Numbered from the stretch's first letter, positions 37,969 through 48,300 are shown. The stretch: 64,000 nucleotides of DNA from Fodinicola feengrottensis (GCF_010993775.1 NZ_WOTO01000051.1:1-64000); one strand, 5' to 3'. The notes: generated by a model not told the origin, from the sequence alone. Translations and numbers: made by a program.

Positions 37969-39384
37969 ATGACCGAACGACTGGTGGTGGTTGGCGGCGA
38001 CGCGGTGGTGGGATGGCGGCCGCCTCACAGGCCCGCAAGCTGCGCGGACCGCAGGACCTGGAGATCATCGCGCTCGAACGCGGTGAGTTCACGTCGTACT
38101 CAGCCTGCGGGATCCCCTACTGGGTCGGTGACCAGGTCACCAACGGCCCGGACTCGCTGGTCGCGCGCGATCCGCGCACGTTCCGGGAGAAGTACGCGGT
38201 GGACGTACGGCTGCACCACCGGGTCACCAGCTTCGACCTGTCCGCGGGTCTGCTGGCGATGAGCGACGACGCGACCGGTGCCGAACTGGCGCTGCGGTTC
38301 GACCACCTGGTGATCGGTACCGGCGCCGCACCGGTCCGGCCGCCGTGGTTCACCGAGGCCATTGAGGACGAGGTTTCCGGCGTCCACTTCGCCCAAACGC
38401 TGCCCCAAGGTGCGGGCCTGCGGGACGAGGTGGCCGGGCTGCCGGGTGGTCGTGCGGTGGTCTGCGGCGGCGGTTACATCGGCGTCGAGATCGCCGACGC
38501 GCTGCACCGGCGCGGGCTTCAGGTGACGGTGGTGTCCCGCTCGCCCGAGCTGATGTCCTCGCTGGACGCGGACATCGCGGTGGAGCTGCGTACGGCCATG
38601 GAGAAGGTCGGCATCACCGTCCTGACCGGCACTTCCGCCGCCGGCCTGACCAGCGCGGATGGGCACGTCACGGGGGGGTGATGCTGGCCGACGGGTCCGA
38701 ACTGCCCGCCGACCTCGTGGTGCTGGGCCTCGGCGTACGTCCGCGCAGCTCACTCGCCGCCGCGTCCGGGCTGGAGCTCGGCCCGTCCGGTGGCATTCGT
38801 ACGGACGAGCAGTTGCGGGTCCGGCGGGCCGGGCAGGTGCTGCCGAACGTCTATGCGGCCGGCGACTGCACGGAGGTGTGGCACCGGGTGCTGGAGCGGC
38901 CCGTCCACCTTCCGCTGGGCACCCACGCCAACAAGCAGTCCCGCGTCGCGGGCATCACCATCGGCGGCGGCCAGGCCACCTTCGCCGGTGCCATCGGCAC
39001 GGCCATCACCGGTTTCTGGGCGGGGCGGACGGCGTCGAGGTCGAGGTCGGTCGTACGGGTCTGAGCTGTCGCGAACTGACCGCCGAGGGCCGCCCGTACG
39101 TACAAGCCACGATCCACGGCACCGCCGCGTCTGGCTACATGCCAGCCGCCCCGTCCGTCACCTGCCGGCTGGTCGCCGACCCGACCACCGGTGCGATCCT
39201 TGGCGGCCAGCTGATCGGCGGCCACGGCGTCGCCAAGCGCATCGACGTCGTCTCCGTCGCAGTCTGGCACCACCTCACCGCCGCCGACCTCGTCGACGCC
39301 GACCTCGGCTACTGCCCACCGCTGTCCCCCACCTGGGACCCCATCCAAATAGCCGCCCGCAAACTCCTCACCCAACTCGGCTAA
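37969..39384 (+). CDS. CoA-disulfide-reductase-like flavoprotein (frameshifted)
   Basis: FAD/NAD(P)-binding pyridine nucleotide-disulfide oxidoreductase with a single redox Cys, as in CoA-disulfide reductases and NADH peroxidases. The start MTERLVVVGG and FAD motif continue after an indel near 38010 as AAASQARKL. The redox centre is TSYSACGIPYWVGD; the NAD motif is AVVCGGGYIGVEIADAL; the late FAD motif is VYAAGDCTEVWH. Two further indels lie at a G7 run (38671) and near 39025, net zero. The C-terminal dimerisation domain is present. It would maintain low-molecular-weight thiols or reduce peroxide. Confidence 0.85.
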
Positions 39385-39674
39385 CAGTTGCCAGACTCAG
39401 GTCATGCGGGGGTGACCAGCGATGCTCGCGAAATCCTCGAAGAAGCGGGTGGGAGCGAGTGATCTCGTGGTGTCGGTCTTCGTGGACAAACTCCGAAAAG
39501 GTAAGGGTAGGAAACGAATCGGACGGAAATGCACGTGCAAATGCACGGGCGAGTTTCCTAGAGTTTCCAACAAAATTTTGCCAACCCTTGTCGCTTAAGC
39601 TGGTACGATAACCGCTCCCAACGCGTCGCTGGCAGTTGGAGCGGGAGTCTGGGGGAAAGTTACGGGGAGGGCAA
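39385..39674. other. Intergenic region upstream of the two-gene unknown operon
   Basis: 290 bp, visibly more AT-rich than its surroundings from 39490 on. It contains overlapping TGCACG words (TGCACGTGCA palindrome followed by AATGCACG at about 39530-39550), a candidate regulator site. It should hold the promoter of the next two genes. No gene seen. Confidence 0.5.
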
Positions 39675-40308
39675 GTGGCCACCATCATTGTCCCGGTCGG
39701 GTTCTCGAACGGTCCGAGCTGGAATCCGGATCCGGACGTGCAGCTGGGCGCCGAGCCGGACTGCTATGAGATCATTCTGGGCTACGGGACGGTCAGCCTG
39801 CAGCGAGAATCCTTCCTGACGTGGGTCTCGGCCTTCGCCGACATCGACGTGCATTCCAAGCTGGAGCTGACCCGGGATCGGCTCATTCAGACCGCCGGGT
39901 CGATGGCCGGCGTGCTGGACGCTGGACGGCGCTGCGGCGGCGGTGCAGCGGCTGGTCGACACCGGGCTGCTGGTCGAATTCGATCCGGCTGCGGACTCGA
40001 TGATCGAGTTTCTTCGGTCACACCGACTTTTCCCGACCGGTGAGGGATTGGGGAACACCAGAGAGTCCCCGGAATACTTCCGGATTGGCCGGGACGGCAA
40101 CGTGCTTTTTCACGTGTTGAGCGAGGTCTACACGCTCTGGGGCCTTTCTCATAACAACAAGTCGATGTGGGACAGCGTCGGAGAATTTTTCCGTGGGCTT
40201 GACCAAGATCCCGTCATCCCGTACGACAGGGCAGGCCTCGGATCAATTTTCGCCGCCGCGATTCCGCTGCTGGTGGCCGGTCGCTGCGCCTATCTGCAAC
40301 CGCTATGA
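39675..40308 (+). CDS. Uncharacterised protein, first of a two-gene operon (one frameshift)
   Basis: About 210 residues, no family recognised. The first half is GYGTVSLQRESFLTWVSAFA followed by a helical stretch with ELTRDRLIQTAG that resembles a winged-helix entry. An extra base near 39920 shifts to AVQRLVDTGLLVEFDP, which would be the wing of such a fold. The second half contains LFHVLSEVYTLWGLSHNN. GTG at 39675 follows GGGGAGGG by 3 bp. A DNA-binding role is possible but unproven. Stop overlaps the next start (ATGA). Confidence 0.6.
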
Positions 40309-41066
40309 CCGTTCCGGGGGTCGGGTCTAGTGAGCCGACCCGGTCCGGATTCGCCGCCGGAATGCGGAAGGCTTCCGCTGCCCAGAAGAGATTTCAAGGG
40401 AGCCGCCCGAAAACCTGGGCGCTGTTGGGTGCCGGCGGGGAGAGTCTAAAGAAAAGCAGCGTTGACGTGATCGCCCGAGCCGCCACGTTGGCGGCGTACA
40501 ACGAAGTGTATGCCGGTTGGTTGGCGACGCAGACGGTCCACGTGGACCTGGCCACTTTCGCGGTGCCGGCCGCAGCCACCGTGGTGGGCACTTTGCTGAC
40601 CAAAGGTCCGGAGAATCTTCGGGCTATCGGCAAAGGCAAGGTTGAGCAGGAAAGGACCCGCAATGCCGAAAAGTTGCTCACCGAGCTGACCGAGGCCAGG
40701 GACGCCGCCTATCACCTCATCGCGACTCAAGGTCAACAGATCGACCAGCTAACCGGGGCGGTCGCGGAGCTGATCGCCAGCTCCAGCCGGCAACAGCTGG
40801 TCATTGACGGGTTGGTCGCCCGAGCTGTCGGGCAGCCGACGAGTCCCGCGGCGGTTAGTCCGCAGCGGTCCGCGGCTCCGCCGGATCCGTATCTGGTCCA
40901 GCTGGACCCGGGCATCACGGCGCGTACGTACCGAATCAACGAGCGCGCACGCCAGGCCGCGCAGGAAGCGCGGCGGCGGAATGTCCGGAGCGGCCCGGAA
41001 CCGCCGGACCAAGGCAACCCACCGCCGCCTCGACCGTCACCCAGGCCGCAGTCGCCCCACCCGTAA
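40305..41066 (+). CDS. Uncharacterised protein with central coiled coil and Pro-rich tail
   Basis: Intact, 253 residues, no family recognised. A basic N terminus, a moderately hydrophobic stretch (LATFAVPAAATVVGTLLTKG, about residues 87-106) that could be a weak membrane segment, a predicted coiled coil with EQERTRNAEKLLTELTEARD, and a disordered Pro/Arg tail. The pairing by a 4-bp overlap with the upstream gene suggests the two products act together. Confidence 0.65.
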   Translation: MTVPGVGSSEPTRSGFAAGMRKASAAQKRFQGSRPKTWALLGAGGESLKKSSVDVIARAATLAAYNEVYAGWLATQTVHVDLATFAVPAAATVVGTLLTKGPENLRAIGKGKVEQERTRNAEKLLTELTEARDAAYHLIATQGQQIDQLTGAVAELIASSSRQQLVIDGLVARAVGQPTSPAAVSPQRSAAPPDPYLVQLDPGITARTYRINERARQAAQEARRRNVRSGPEPPDQGNPPPPRPSPRPQSPHP

Positions 41067-41079
41067 CGTGCGTAAGCGA

Positions 41080-41095
41080 CCGCGCGTACGCGCGG
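41080..41095. repeat. 16-bp perfect palindrome after the unknown operon
   Basis: CCGCGCGTACGCGCGG, centred on the over-used CGTACG word, 14 bp beyond the stop of the preceding gene. It may act in termination. Confidence 0.45.
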
Positions 41096-41228
41096 CGGAC
41101 CCGGGCGTGAACACCGACGCACCCTGCGCTGCGTCGAGACCCCGGCCGGTAGGGTAAACGCAGGTCGACCTGGCTGCGGCTGGGTGACCCGCGGAACGTA
41201 TCTGGCTCGATACAGAGGAGCGGTTGGA

Positions 41229-42262
41229 ATGCCTATCGCCACGCCCGAGGTCTACGCCGAGATGTTTGACCGGGCCAAGGACGGATCCTTCGCCTATCCG
41301 GCCATCAACGTCACCTCGTCGCAGACGCTGACCGCGGCGATCCGCGGCTTCGCCGAGGCCGAGAGCGACGGCATCGTGCAGGTGTCGACCGGCGGCGCCG
41401 AATACCTGTCCGGGTCGACGGTCAAGAACATGGTCGTCGGAGCGCAGGCGCTGGCCGAGTTCGCGCACCACGTGGCCGCGCAGTATTCGGTGAACATCGC
41501 GCTGCACACACGACCACTGCCCACTGCCCCAAGGACAAGCTCGACGCGTACGTACGACCGCTGCTCGCGATCTCCGCGGAGCGGGTCAAGAACGGCCAGG
41601 AACCGCTCTTCCAGTCGCACATGTGGGATGGCTCGGCGGTGCCGCTGGACGAGAACCTGACGATCGCCAAAGAGCTGCTGGCCCAGGCGGCCGCGGCGAA
41701 GATCATCCTGGAGATCGAGGTCGGTGTGGTCGGCGGCGAGGAGGACGGCGTCGCCAACGAGATCAACGAAAAGCTCTACACCACCGTCGAGGATGGCCTG
41801 AAAACCGTCGAGGCGCTCGGGACCGGTGAGAACGGCCGCTATATCACCGCCTTGACTTTCGGCAACGTGCACGGAGTTTACAAGCCAGGCAACGTAAAAC
41901 TGCGGCCGGACATCCTGAAGGAGATCCAGGAAGCGGTGGGCGCCAAGGTGGGCAAGGAAAAGCCGTTCGACCTGGTTTTCCACGGCGGATCCGGTTCGCT
42001 GCCGGAAGAGATCGCGGCCGCGGTGAGCTACGGCGTGGTCAAGATGAATGTAGACACCGACACGCAATATGCGTTCACCCGCCCGGTCGTGGACCACATG
42101 TTCAAGAATTACGACGGCGTCCTGAAAATCGACGGAGAGGTCGGCAACAAGAAGGCGTACGACCCGCGGGCCTGGGGCAAGGCGGCCGAGGCGGGCCTGG
42201 CTGCCCGAGTGGTCGAAGCCTGCCAGAACCTCAGTTCGGCCGGGACTTCGCTGAAAAACTAG
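41229..42262 (+). CDS. fbaA: Fructose-bisphosphate aldolase, class II (frameshifted)
   Basis: Zn-dependent aldolase of glycolysis and gluconeogenesis. Visible: FAYPAINVTSSQTLTAAIRG; zinc-binding HTDHC region (near 41505-41530, disrupted by a small duplication of CACTGCC and an indel); EIEVGVVGGEEDG; zinc His in TFGNVHGVYKPG and FHGGSGSLPEE; phosphate-binding MNVDTDTQYAF. Reconstructed length about 343 residues, as in actinobacterial FbaA. GAGGAG lies 8 bp before the ATG. The gene is normally essential, so its broken frame argues for sequence error. Confidence 0.93.
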
Positions 42263-42264
42263 TG

Positions 42265-42796
42265 GTGGCCGAAAAATCGGGGCGGGCGAAGAAAAAAACA
42301 GCGGCAGTACGAGGAGGAGTTCGAGGCCTTCCTTACTTACCGCTATGCCGTCCTGCTCCGGTTCGGCTATTTGCTGACCGGTGACATCGGTGCTGCTGAG
42401 GACATGCTCGACTCGGCGCTGGCTGGTGCGTACCGGCACTGGCGCAGCACCCGGCTCGCCGGCGCCGAGCAGGTCGTCCGCAAGACGATGTTGTCCGGCG
42501 CGCTTTCATCGGGGTGGTGGCGGGAATCCCTGACCCAGCTGACTGGTTGGCAGGGGCGTCGCCCACTGCCGGTACGGGCGGAATTGCCGGGCGCCCCAGC
42601 GAGCGAGGAAGCCGAGGATCTCTGGCATCGGCTGGCTGGGCTGCCGCGGTTGCAGCGGGCGCTGATGGTGTTGCGCTACGACGAAAATCTGGAGCTCGAC
42701 GCGATCTCCGAGCTGATTTCCCAACCGCCTCGCCGGGTCACCCGGCTGATCGAGGAGGCGCTGCATTCTTTGGCCGTGCGGGAGGTCGTCGAATGA
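42265..42796 (+). CDS. SigE-like (ECF) RNA polymerase sigma factor (one frameshift)
   Basis: Small sigma-70 factor with region 2 (EEEFEAFLTYRYAVLLRFGY, LLTGDIGAAEDMLDSAL) and region 4 (LPRLQRALMVLRYDENLELD, then RRVTRLIEEALHSL). One extra A in an A7 run near 42290 breaks the N-terminal ten codons. GTG at 42265 is the likely start. Its stop overlaps the start of a membrane-anchored protein (ATGA), the usual place for an anti-sigma factor. Region 2 is weak for promoter melting and targets are unknown. Confidence 0.78.
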
Positions 42797-44095
42797 GCCT
42801 GCCGGACACCCAGGAATCGGCCACCGAGACCTTGCTGCGGGAGTCGTTCGCGGCGCCGGCCCGTACGCCCCTGGTGCCGGTCGATCCGCGGCCGGCGATC
42901 CTCGCGCTGGATCGTCGGCAGCGCCGCCGCTTCCTCGCAGTTTTTTTCGTTGCGGTGGTGGTGATTATCCTTGCCGCGGTGGGCATTCCAGCGGTGACCA
43001 CCGCGCTGTCCGCCGACCCGGCGGCGGTGGCGCTGGAGGCGCCGGCCGCTGGCAGTGGCCTGCTGCCTTGGGCGCCGCGTGGCGACCGGGTGACGGACAA
43101 GACCGCGATCGCCGTCGCCGAGCGGTCCTGGGTGCGCCGGGCGGAGGCCGATCCGGCCGTACGCGATGTCCATCTGCTCTACGCCAACACGTCTTCGGAA
43201 GGCGTTTGGGTTGTCCTGCAAGGCATCGACAAGAACGGCCAGCCGACGGCCGCGCAGATCCGGTACGCGGCTGGCGGTGCTTTTGTTGAGTGGGCTGCCA
43301 AAGTGCCCAAGCCGGCGCCGCTCGCGATTTACCTGCCGGACGGCCTGTTGGCCACCCGACTGCTGTTCGCGCCGGGTCTGGCCGCCAGCAAGGTCACCTT
43401 GCGCGAAGACGGCTGGCCGGCTCCTGACGCCGGCCCCAGCGCGGGCGTAGCCGCCGATGGGCTGTCCCAGCCGGTGCCGCTGGCGACCGAGATGCCGTCG
43501 AACGATCCGTTCGACTTCGACGTTTCGGGGGATCCGCGGCGGCCGGCTCGTACCGATCGCGTCCGGCACCGCCGCCTACGGCTCGCTGTTCACCACCTCG
43601 AATGCCATCAGCATCAGCCCGCCGCCCGCCGGCTGGTCGTCCGACGCGCTGCCGTCCGGCCGGATGATCTCCCTGGCCAAGGCCGCCCGCGCCCAGTTGG
43701 GCGTACGGTCCCTGGACGTGGCCGAGCTCGGCCAGTTCACGCCGGCCACGGTTGCCGGCAAGCAGGTCACCGGTGAGGCGCTGCTCGTACGTGACGGCGG
43801 CCGGTCGTGGCTGGTCACCGGTTTCGCGGTCGGCGACGACACGATGCCGTGCGTACGAGTCGAGGCCATCGCCGCCGTTCCCAACGTCGTCGCGGGCAGC
43901 TGCCAGAGTGGGTCCGTACACGCTCTTATGGGCTCCGCCGCAACGCCCGCGGCCTCTTTATGGCTGGCCGGCAGCAAGGTCGCCGACCAGTCGTCGGTGA
44001 CGGTCGCCGACCCCGCGCCCGGCACCGCCGGCCGGCACCTCCAGGCCCGCTCCGCCACCGGCCAACCCCTCGGCGCCGCCCCCATCCCCAACTAG
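42793..44095 (+). CDS. Membrane-anchored protein coupled to a sigma factor (one frameshift)
   Basis: A cytoplasmic N terminus of about 45 residues (DTQESATETLLRESFAAP...), one membrane helix (FLAVFFVAVVVIILAAVGIP), and about 370 extracellular residues. An indel near 43540 joins the second half, beginning SGTAAYGSLFTTSNAIS and ending GQPLGAAPIPN. The position suggests an anti-sigma or sensor role, but no zinc-finger anti-sigma motif is present, so this is inference. Confidence 0.68.
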
Positions 44096-44159
44096 CGATG
44101 ACGGCTGCTTCGGCCAGGTCGCGTCGTCGCCGGTCTGGTGACCTGAGCATGATGGGGTC

Positions 44160-44570
44160 ATGACTCACAACCTGCTGGGCGAACCCGCTCCCACCCTGCT
44201 GCCCGTGGACCCCGCGACCGCCGCGCTGGAGTCCCTCGGCGACGGCGACCTGTCGTCGGTGGCGGCGCGGTTCCCGTCTTCCAGCGCGGCCTGGGGAGCG
44301 CTCGCTGATCGGGCCTTCGCGGCCGGCGATCCGGTGGCTTCGTACGCGTACGCGAGGACCGGCTATCACCGCGGCCTGGACCAGCTGCGGCGGTCCGGCT
44401 GGAAGGGCTTCGGCCCGGTGCCGTGGTCGCACGAGCCCAACCGCGGGTTCCTGCGTGCGCTGCACGCGCTGGGCCGCGCCGCCGCCACGATCAACGAGGC
44501 AGACGAAGCGGCCCGCTGTGCCCAGTTCCTGAAGGACTCCGACCCGGTCGCAGCTGACGCCCTCCGCTAG
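44160..44570 (+). CDS. DUF3151 protein
   Basis: Intact, 136 residues. DUF3151 is an actinobacteria-specific family of unknown function. Diagnostic blocks: NLLGEPAPTLLPVDPATAAL, YAYARTGYHRGLDQLRRSGW, and GPVPWSHEPNRGFLRALHAL. TPR-like helical content. Location near fba is common for this family in actinobacteria (from memory). Convergent with the aminotransferase gene, overlapping by 4 bp. Confidence 0.93.
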   Translation: MTHNLLGEPAPTLLPVDPATAALESLGDGDLSSVAARFPSSSAAWGALADRAFAAGDPVASYAYARTGYHRGLDQLRRSGWKGFGPVPWSHEPNRGFLRALHALGRAAATINEADEAARCAQFLKDSDPVAADALR

Positions 44571-45768
44571 GAAACGACGGCGCGGATCTGCTCGACGGCC
44601 CAGTCGATCTCGTCGGCGGTGATGACGATCGGCGGGGCGAGCCGGATGGTGGAGCCGTGGGTGTCTTTCGCCAGCACTCCACGCTCGGCCAGCCGCTCGC
44701 AGACCTGCCGGCCGGTGCCGACCGACTCGGCGAACTCGACACCGGCCCACAACCCGCGGCCGCGCACCGCGACAACCGCCTCGGACGGCAGCTTCGCCAG
44801 AGATTCATGCAGGTGGGCGCCCAGCTCGGTGGCGCGGCGCTGGAAGTCGCCGGTGGCCAACAAGTCCACCACGGCGGTGCCGACGCGCGCACGCGAGCGC
44901 GTTGCCACCGAACGTGCTGCCGTGCTCACCCGGCTTGATCACCCCGAGCACCGGCCAGTCAGCCACCACAGCGGAGACCGGCAGGATGCCGCCGCCGAGC
45001 GCTTTGCCCAGCACGTACATGTCGGGCACCACGTCTTCGTGGTCGCAGGCGAAGGTCGCGCCCGTACGCCCAAGGCCGGACTGCACCTCGTCGGCAAGCA
45101 TCAGCACGTTGTGCCTGGTGCAGGCCTCCCGGATGCCTGCGAGGTAGCCAGCCGGCGGCACGATCACGCCGGCCTCGCCCTGGATCGGCTCGACCAGGAT
45201 GGCGACCGTACGCGGATCGGCGATCTCCTTGACGGCGGCTTCCAGATCGCCGAAGGGCACCACGACGAAGCCAGGCGTGTAGGGGCCGAAGTCGGCGCGG
45301 GCTTCCTCGTCGGTGGAAAACGAGATGATGCTGACCGTACGGCCGTGGAAGTTGCCTCCGCAGGTGACGATCCGGGCCTCGCCGTCCGGCACGCCCTTGA
45401 CCCGGTAGCCCCACTTGCGGGCCACCTTGATCGCGGTCTCCACCGCCTCCGCGCCGGTGTTCATCGGCAGCACGGCGTCCTTGCCGGCGAGCCGCGCCAG
45501 CTTTTGGCAGAACTCGCCGAACCGGTCGTGGTGGAAGGCTCGGCTGGTCAGCGTTAGCCGGCCGAGCTGGTCGGTGGCGGCGGCGACAGCGCGCGGGGTG
45601 CCGGTGGCCGAAGTTGAGCGCCGAGTAGCCGGCGAGCAGGTCGAGATAGCGCCGACCGTCCACGTCGGTCACCCAGCTGCCTTCGGCTTCGGCGATGACC
45701 ACCGGCAGCGGGTGGTAGTTGTGCGCGGCATGCTCTTCCGCGTACGCCACCGCGTTCGATCCGGTCAT
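44567..45768 (-). CDS. rocD: Ornithine aminotransferase (frameshifted)
   Basis: PLP-dependent class III aminotransferase converting ornithine and 2-oxoglutarate to glutamate semialdehyde and glutamate. Visible: EEHAAHNYHPLPVVIAEAEG, LDLLAGYSALNFGHRHP, MNTGAEAVETAIKVARKWGY, LADEVQSGLGRTG, the PLP Lys in VLGKALGGGILPVSAV, and GEHGSTFGGNALA. Indels lie near 45595 and 44895. ATG at 45768 or GTG at 45798 are possible starts. A disrupted MITE lies in its upstream region. Confidence 0.9.
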
Positions 45769-45975
45769 GGGCACAGGGCTACTGGTCAACGAGGTCACGC
45801 TGTCAGTATCAGGGCCGACCGGGCGACCGCAACAGCGGCTCACCTCATCATCCTGCGCAAGAACATTGCGTAGCAGCCGTACGAACCGGTGGTTCGTTGC
45901 GTCCCTCGCGAACTCGGCGTTCCGGTTGCCGACTCGCCTGTGGTGACGACAAGCTCGCGGATGGTGAAATTTTTG

Positions 45976-46225
45976 ACGCGCGCGCGTCCTCAAACCCACC
46001 CCCCACCCGATCACTGGGTGGGGCTAGGGCGCGTCTCCTCATCCCAGGCGGCGAGGGCCGAGCCCAAACGCCGCCTGCGAGCACCGGACGATCACACTCA
46101 TACAACAAAGGTATGAGCGCGACCGCCCGGCACTCGCAGGACGACGCTTGGATCTCGACCCTCATCCACCTGGAATGAGGAGACACGCCCTAAAAAACAG
46201 TGTGGGTACGACAGTTTCGCGCCGC
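45976..46225. repeat. MITE family A, half copy (type 2), interrupted
   Basis: Right terminus TACGACAGTTTCGCGCCGC at 46207-46225 and hairpin CCCACCC-GATCACT-GGGTGGG at 46002-46022, with GCGCGCGCG then CCTCAAACCCACC at the left. The layout equals the half copy at 9363-9434. The two parts are separated by the 164-bp insertion described next. Confidence 0.7.
46025..46192. repeat. TA-flanked 164-bp MITE nested in the family A half copy
   Basis: Terminal inverted repeats of 21 bp (46027-46047 and 46170-46190) share GGGCG-GTCTCCTCAT with two mismatches and are each flanked by a TA dinucleotide. Inside are further dyads: CCTGCGAG/CTCGCAGG and CTCATAC-N7-GTATGAG. TA duplication is typical of IS630/mariner-type transposition, so a non-autonomous derivative of such an element is likely. 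No transposase is present. Confidence 0.8.
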
Positions 46226-46250
46226 ACCTGGGTCAATCGGCGGGTCCTTG

Positions 46251-46890
46251 TTATTCGGCCAGCATCGCGAGGAAGGTGCGGGCTCGCTCGCGCAGTTCGG
46301 CCTGGTTGCCGCCCGAGGAGGCGGCGTCGCCGACCAGAGGTGAGCCGACGCCGACCGCGAGCGCGCCCGCGTTGAGGTAGGCGCGTACGACGTCAGCTCC
46401 CTCCCCCGCCGACCGGGACGAAGTGCAGGTCCGGCAGCGGGTCGCGGAGGGCCCGTAAGTAGCTGGGTCCGCCGGCGGAGGCGGGGAAGAGCTTGACGGC
46501 GGTAGCGCCGGCGGCGTCCGCGGCGAGTGCCTCGGTGGCGGTGAAGGCGCCGGCTAGTACGGGCAGACCGGCGTCGACGGCGGCCGTGACGCCGGCCGAG
46601 AGGCCGGGGGTGACCACGAAGGTCGCGCCGGCGTCGCGGCGCGCGGGGGCGTCGTCAGCGGTGCGTACGGTCCCGGCGCCGACGCCCAGGCCGGCGGCAC
46701 CCAGCTCGGCGGTCGCGGCGGCGATGACCTTCGGCGCGTCCGGGGTGTTCAGCGACACCTCGACCAGCGGCACGCCGGCCGTCACCAGCGTGACGACCGT
46801 ACGCAGGGCCGCGTCCGGGTCGGCGCCCCGCACGATCGCCACCAGCCGGTGGGCCGCCAACTGGTCGCGAAGTTCCTGGCTCGTCAGCAT
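46251..46890 (-). CDS. eda: KDPG/KHG aldolase (one frameshift)
   Basis: Class I aldolase of the Entner-Doudoroff or related sugar-acid pathways. Visible: LVAIVRGADPDAAL (active-site Arg), GVPLVEVSLNTPDAPKVI, GVGAGTVRTADDA, TFVVTPGLSAGV, and the Schiff-base Lys in ATAVKLFPASAGG. An extra base near 46405 (G-rich GGCGGGGGAGGGAG) shifts the last 45 residues, which end RTFLAMLAE at 46251. ATG at 46890 has GAGGG upstream. Divergent from the small lipoprotein gene. Confidence 0.88.
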
Positions 46891-46995
46891 GTCCCTCATC
46901 ATCGCTGGCCGCCGGCCCGCACCTGCCGGCGGCAAAGCAACGGTGACGGATTACCTTGACGGAGCACTTACAGCGATCGAGATGGGGCGAGCGAG

Positions 46996-47331
46996 ATGCC
47001 ACGCGGACAGCGGCTGGCGACGGCGGCTGTGCTCGCCGTGATGGCCGCCGGGCTGGTCACCGGCTGCGGTCAGACCAGCGGCCAGGCCACCTGTCAGGGC
47101 ACCACCTGCACGGCCACCCTCTCCGGGGCTGGCGCGCTGATCACGATCGACCGGATCAAGACGGTCGTACGGCTGGATTCGGTCGGCGACGACGGCGCGA
47201 CCGTGTCGATCAACGCCAAACCCGTGCCGCTGCGCGTCGGTCAGACGACGACCATCGCGCAGACGCAGGTCACTCTCAAAAGCGTGAGCGACGGCACGGT
47301 GATCGTCGTCGTCCTGCAGCCGGCTGACTGA
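46996..47331 (+). CDS. Small lipoprotein
   Basis: Intact, 111 residues. A lipoprotein signal peptide with lipobox GLVTGCGQ (Cys27) is followed by a short beta-rich domain with one CxxxxxC pair (ATCQGTTCTA) and repeated Thr/Val strands. Lipid-anchored outside the cell. No family recognised. Convergent with the deacetylase gene 3 bp away. Confidence 0.8.
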   Translation: MPRGQRLATAAVLAVMAAGLVTGCGQTSGQATCQGTTCTATLSGAGALITIDRIKTVVRLDSVGDDGATVSINAKPVPLRVGQTTTIAQTQVTLKSVSDGTVIVVVLQPAD

Positions 47332-47334
47332 CAT

Positions 47335-48211
47335 CTATTCCGGTCGTGGTGTGACGAAGGTCAGGCCACGGGATTTCAGTGCTGGCAACGCTTTCTGCAG
47401 CGCCGCATAGGTCTGGGTACGATTCCCGCCGCCGTCGTGGCAGAGAATGATCGACCCGGGTTTGGCGTTCTTGATCACCGTGGTGATGTGGGCGACCCCC
47501 GGCCGGGACCAGTCGCGCGGATCCACGCTCCAGTCCAGCGGGGTGAGTCCGACCTTGCGGGATTCGGCGAGCAGCCGTGAGGTCCAGTTTCCGCCGGGCG
47601 CCCGGAAGAACACCGGACGGACGCCGCCGCTGGCCTTCATGATCACCGCGGTGGTGGCGGTGATGTCCTGGTGGATGGTGCTGGTGCTCTTGGTGCCCAG
47701 GTGCTCGTCGTGATGCATGGTGTGGTTGCAGAGCAGGTGCCCGCCGGCCACGATCTGCTTCACCAGATTCGGATACCGCTGGACATTCTCCCCAATAAGG
47801 CAAAAAACCGCCTTTATGTGAAGTTTGGCCAACAGGCGCAGGTATTCCGGGGTGTACGTGGGGCTCGGGCCGTCATCGATCGTCAACGCGATGTTCTTGC
47901 CGCCGACCGTACGCAACGGGGATTTTCCGCCGCCTGGCAGCGATGCCGGCTGTCCACGGAACTGCGCGGTGGGCGGCTGCGAGCCGTCGACCGCGCCGCC
48001 GTCATCGTCGGATGATGAACCTGAAGGTGAGGGTGACACCGATGGGGTGGGCGAAGGAGATGCCGGTGCGGACGGGGAGCTGCTGATCGACGGCCGCGGG
48101 GTGCTCTCGGCGACGTTTTTTCTTGCCGCACGCACTCACCAGCAGGAGCCCACTGAGCGCGAACACCAAAGCGAACAGCGGCCATCGCCGGCCATTTTGC
48201 CGAGTAGTCAT
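47335..48211 (-). CDS. Polysaccharide deacetylase (NodB-type) lipoprotein (one frameshift)
   Basis: Carbohydrate esterase family 4 enzyme removing acetyl groups from peptidoglycan or another glycan. The lipobox is LLLVSACGKK. A Ser/Pro-rich linker is followed by the NodB motifs: IALTIDDGPSPTYT (Asp-Asp), LCNHTMHHDEHL (HxxxH), FFRAPGGNW and ILCHDGGGNR. An extra A in an A6 run near 48118 separates the signal peptide from the rest (CGKK/NVAEST). Anchored outside the membrane. Confidence 0.9.
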
Positions 48212-48300
48212 AAATCCTCAGACGCTTGGGAGCAAGATCCGGTTGCCCAGTAGTTGCCGCCAACCGGTCGGATATTACCGTACCCGCCCCTGCGCAGAAA

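Larger units (their letters stand above)
45769..46250. other. Intergenic region with nested repeat elements
   Basis: About 480 bp between rocD and the KDPG aldolase gene. Apart from the rocD promoter zone, it is filled by a MITE family A half copy (45976-46225) interrupted by a second MITE-like element (46025-46192). No gene seen. Confidence 0.7.
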
